Part shown: positions 63,700-64,000 of the stretch, in pieces
How positions within the stretch are numbered: the first letter of the stretch is position 1
Layout: each line of letters starts with the position of its first letter
DNA from: Cycas panzhihuaensis
Taxonomy: Eukaryota > Cycadophyta
Length of the DNA: 64,000 nucleotides
NCBI GenBank assembly: GCA_023213395.1
Contig: CM041465.1
Location: forward strand, 129,463,741 to 129,527,740
Direction of reading: 5' to 3'
Notes under the pieces: model-generated
Told to the model about the DNA's origin: nothing
Database searches by the model: none
What the model saw: only the letters and a program-made list of their open reading frames with translations
Made by a program: the position numbers and the translations under genes

Positions 63700-64000
63700 A
63701 TGATTGGATCCCTTTAGAAGCTTTCCAGGCTTTAGAAGCAATTCTATTCCTACATACATCTATTATATGCCCTATTTTATGGTAGTAGGCATAACTAACA
63801 TTCTGATTAGAGTTATAATTGAAAATATTCCATTTTTATAATGGTTCTTTAGAAGTAATCTAGCTTTTTGGTGGTTTAGAGTACTTGGAATTTTGATTAA
63901 AGCTATTTAAAGAAGAACCTCTATGAGGTTTTTAGAATTTTGGATAATTATCATGATTATTTTTATGGTTATTTTGGTTTTTAGATTTGTTTAATGGCTT
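63700..64000 (-). pseudogene. Copia-5 gag end with zinc knuckle
   Basis: Near 63715-63790 the minus strand reads YAYYHKIGHIIDVCRNRIAS, matching the Copia-3 knuckle; the first two Cys codons now encode Tyr. A Lys/Asn-rich gag tail follows to the window edge. Confidence 0.85.

Larger units (their letters stand above)
60288..64000 (-). mobile_element. Copia-5: same family as Copia-3, truncated by the window edge
   Basis: On the minus strand, protease through RNase H match Copia-3 closely. For example, SEEEISFRSGSQLKVKG compares with SEEEISFGSGTQLKVKG, and LIGSLIYLTHT is shared. The 3' LTR end lies at about 60288-60425 (tgttggag on the plus strand, CA on the minus). It shares the aagaggtggtttttct and aaggggttttc blocks with the Copia-3 LTR but seems to lack the LTR's 5' part. 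The internal purine run aaagggggat is at about 60481-60492. Gag and the 5' LTR lie beyond the window. Confidence 0.9.

Overview
This window reads as intergenic heterochromatin from a large, repeat-rich plant nuclear genome. Every coding segment I can recognise belongs to a retrotransposon: Ty1/copia, Ty3/gypsy (including chromodomain chromoviruses) and L1-type LINEs carrying an RNase H domain. I found no intact host gene, tRNA, rRNA, CRISPR or prokaryotic system. The sequence is very AT-rich. Expected Trp and Gln codons in the element ORFs are very often TAG or TAA, as expected from long-term deamination of methylated cytosine. This profile fits a gymnosperm with low GC; Welwitschia, which is known for low GC and deaminated repeats, is one candidate. 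That assignment is inference only.

Layout. 1-1010: minus-strand copia pol (Copia-6), split by a 137-bp LINE 3' end. 1466-6862: a 5.4-kb compound AT/AC/ATAC microsatellite with an internal duplication. 6870-8042: unrecognised. 8043-8258: probable 5' LTR of Copia-6 with a tRNA primer site. 8380-8990: chromovirus integrase tail and chromodomain (Gypsy-3). 10376-53351: one giant nested element (Gypsy-1) with LTRs of about 3.25 kb. Its 5' LTR holds Copia-1 (12214-15439). Its gag holds Copia-3 (17765-23430, perfect 5-bp target duplication). Its internal region is cut by another copia LTR (24611-25099). Its 3' LTR (26116-53351) holds a lone inverted LTR with a young LINE inside it, a non-autonomous copia-like element (29121-36373) with Copia-2 inside it, a small TRIM/LARD-like element (36815-38101), a full-length LINE (39300-45532) and a chromovirus (Gypsy-2, 45647-52212). 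53678-58672: Copia-4, minus strand. 58740-59467: integrase and polypurine tract of a fourth gypsy element. 60288-64000: Copia-5, minus strand, same family as Copia-3, running off the right edge.

The two Gypsy-1 LTRs serve as empty-site references for each other. Removing the insertions gives about 3.25 kb for the 5' LTR and about 3.3 kb for the 3' LTR. The most notable points are this nest, a gag-like reading frame inside the long LTR, the deamination decay, the organised microsatellite, and the LINE family at three different ages. Boundaries and alignments were made by eye.
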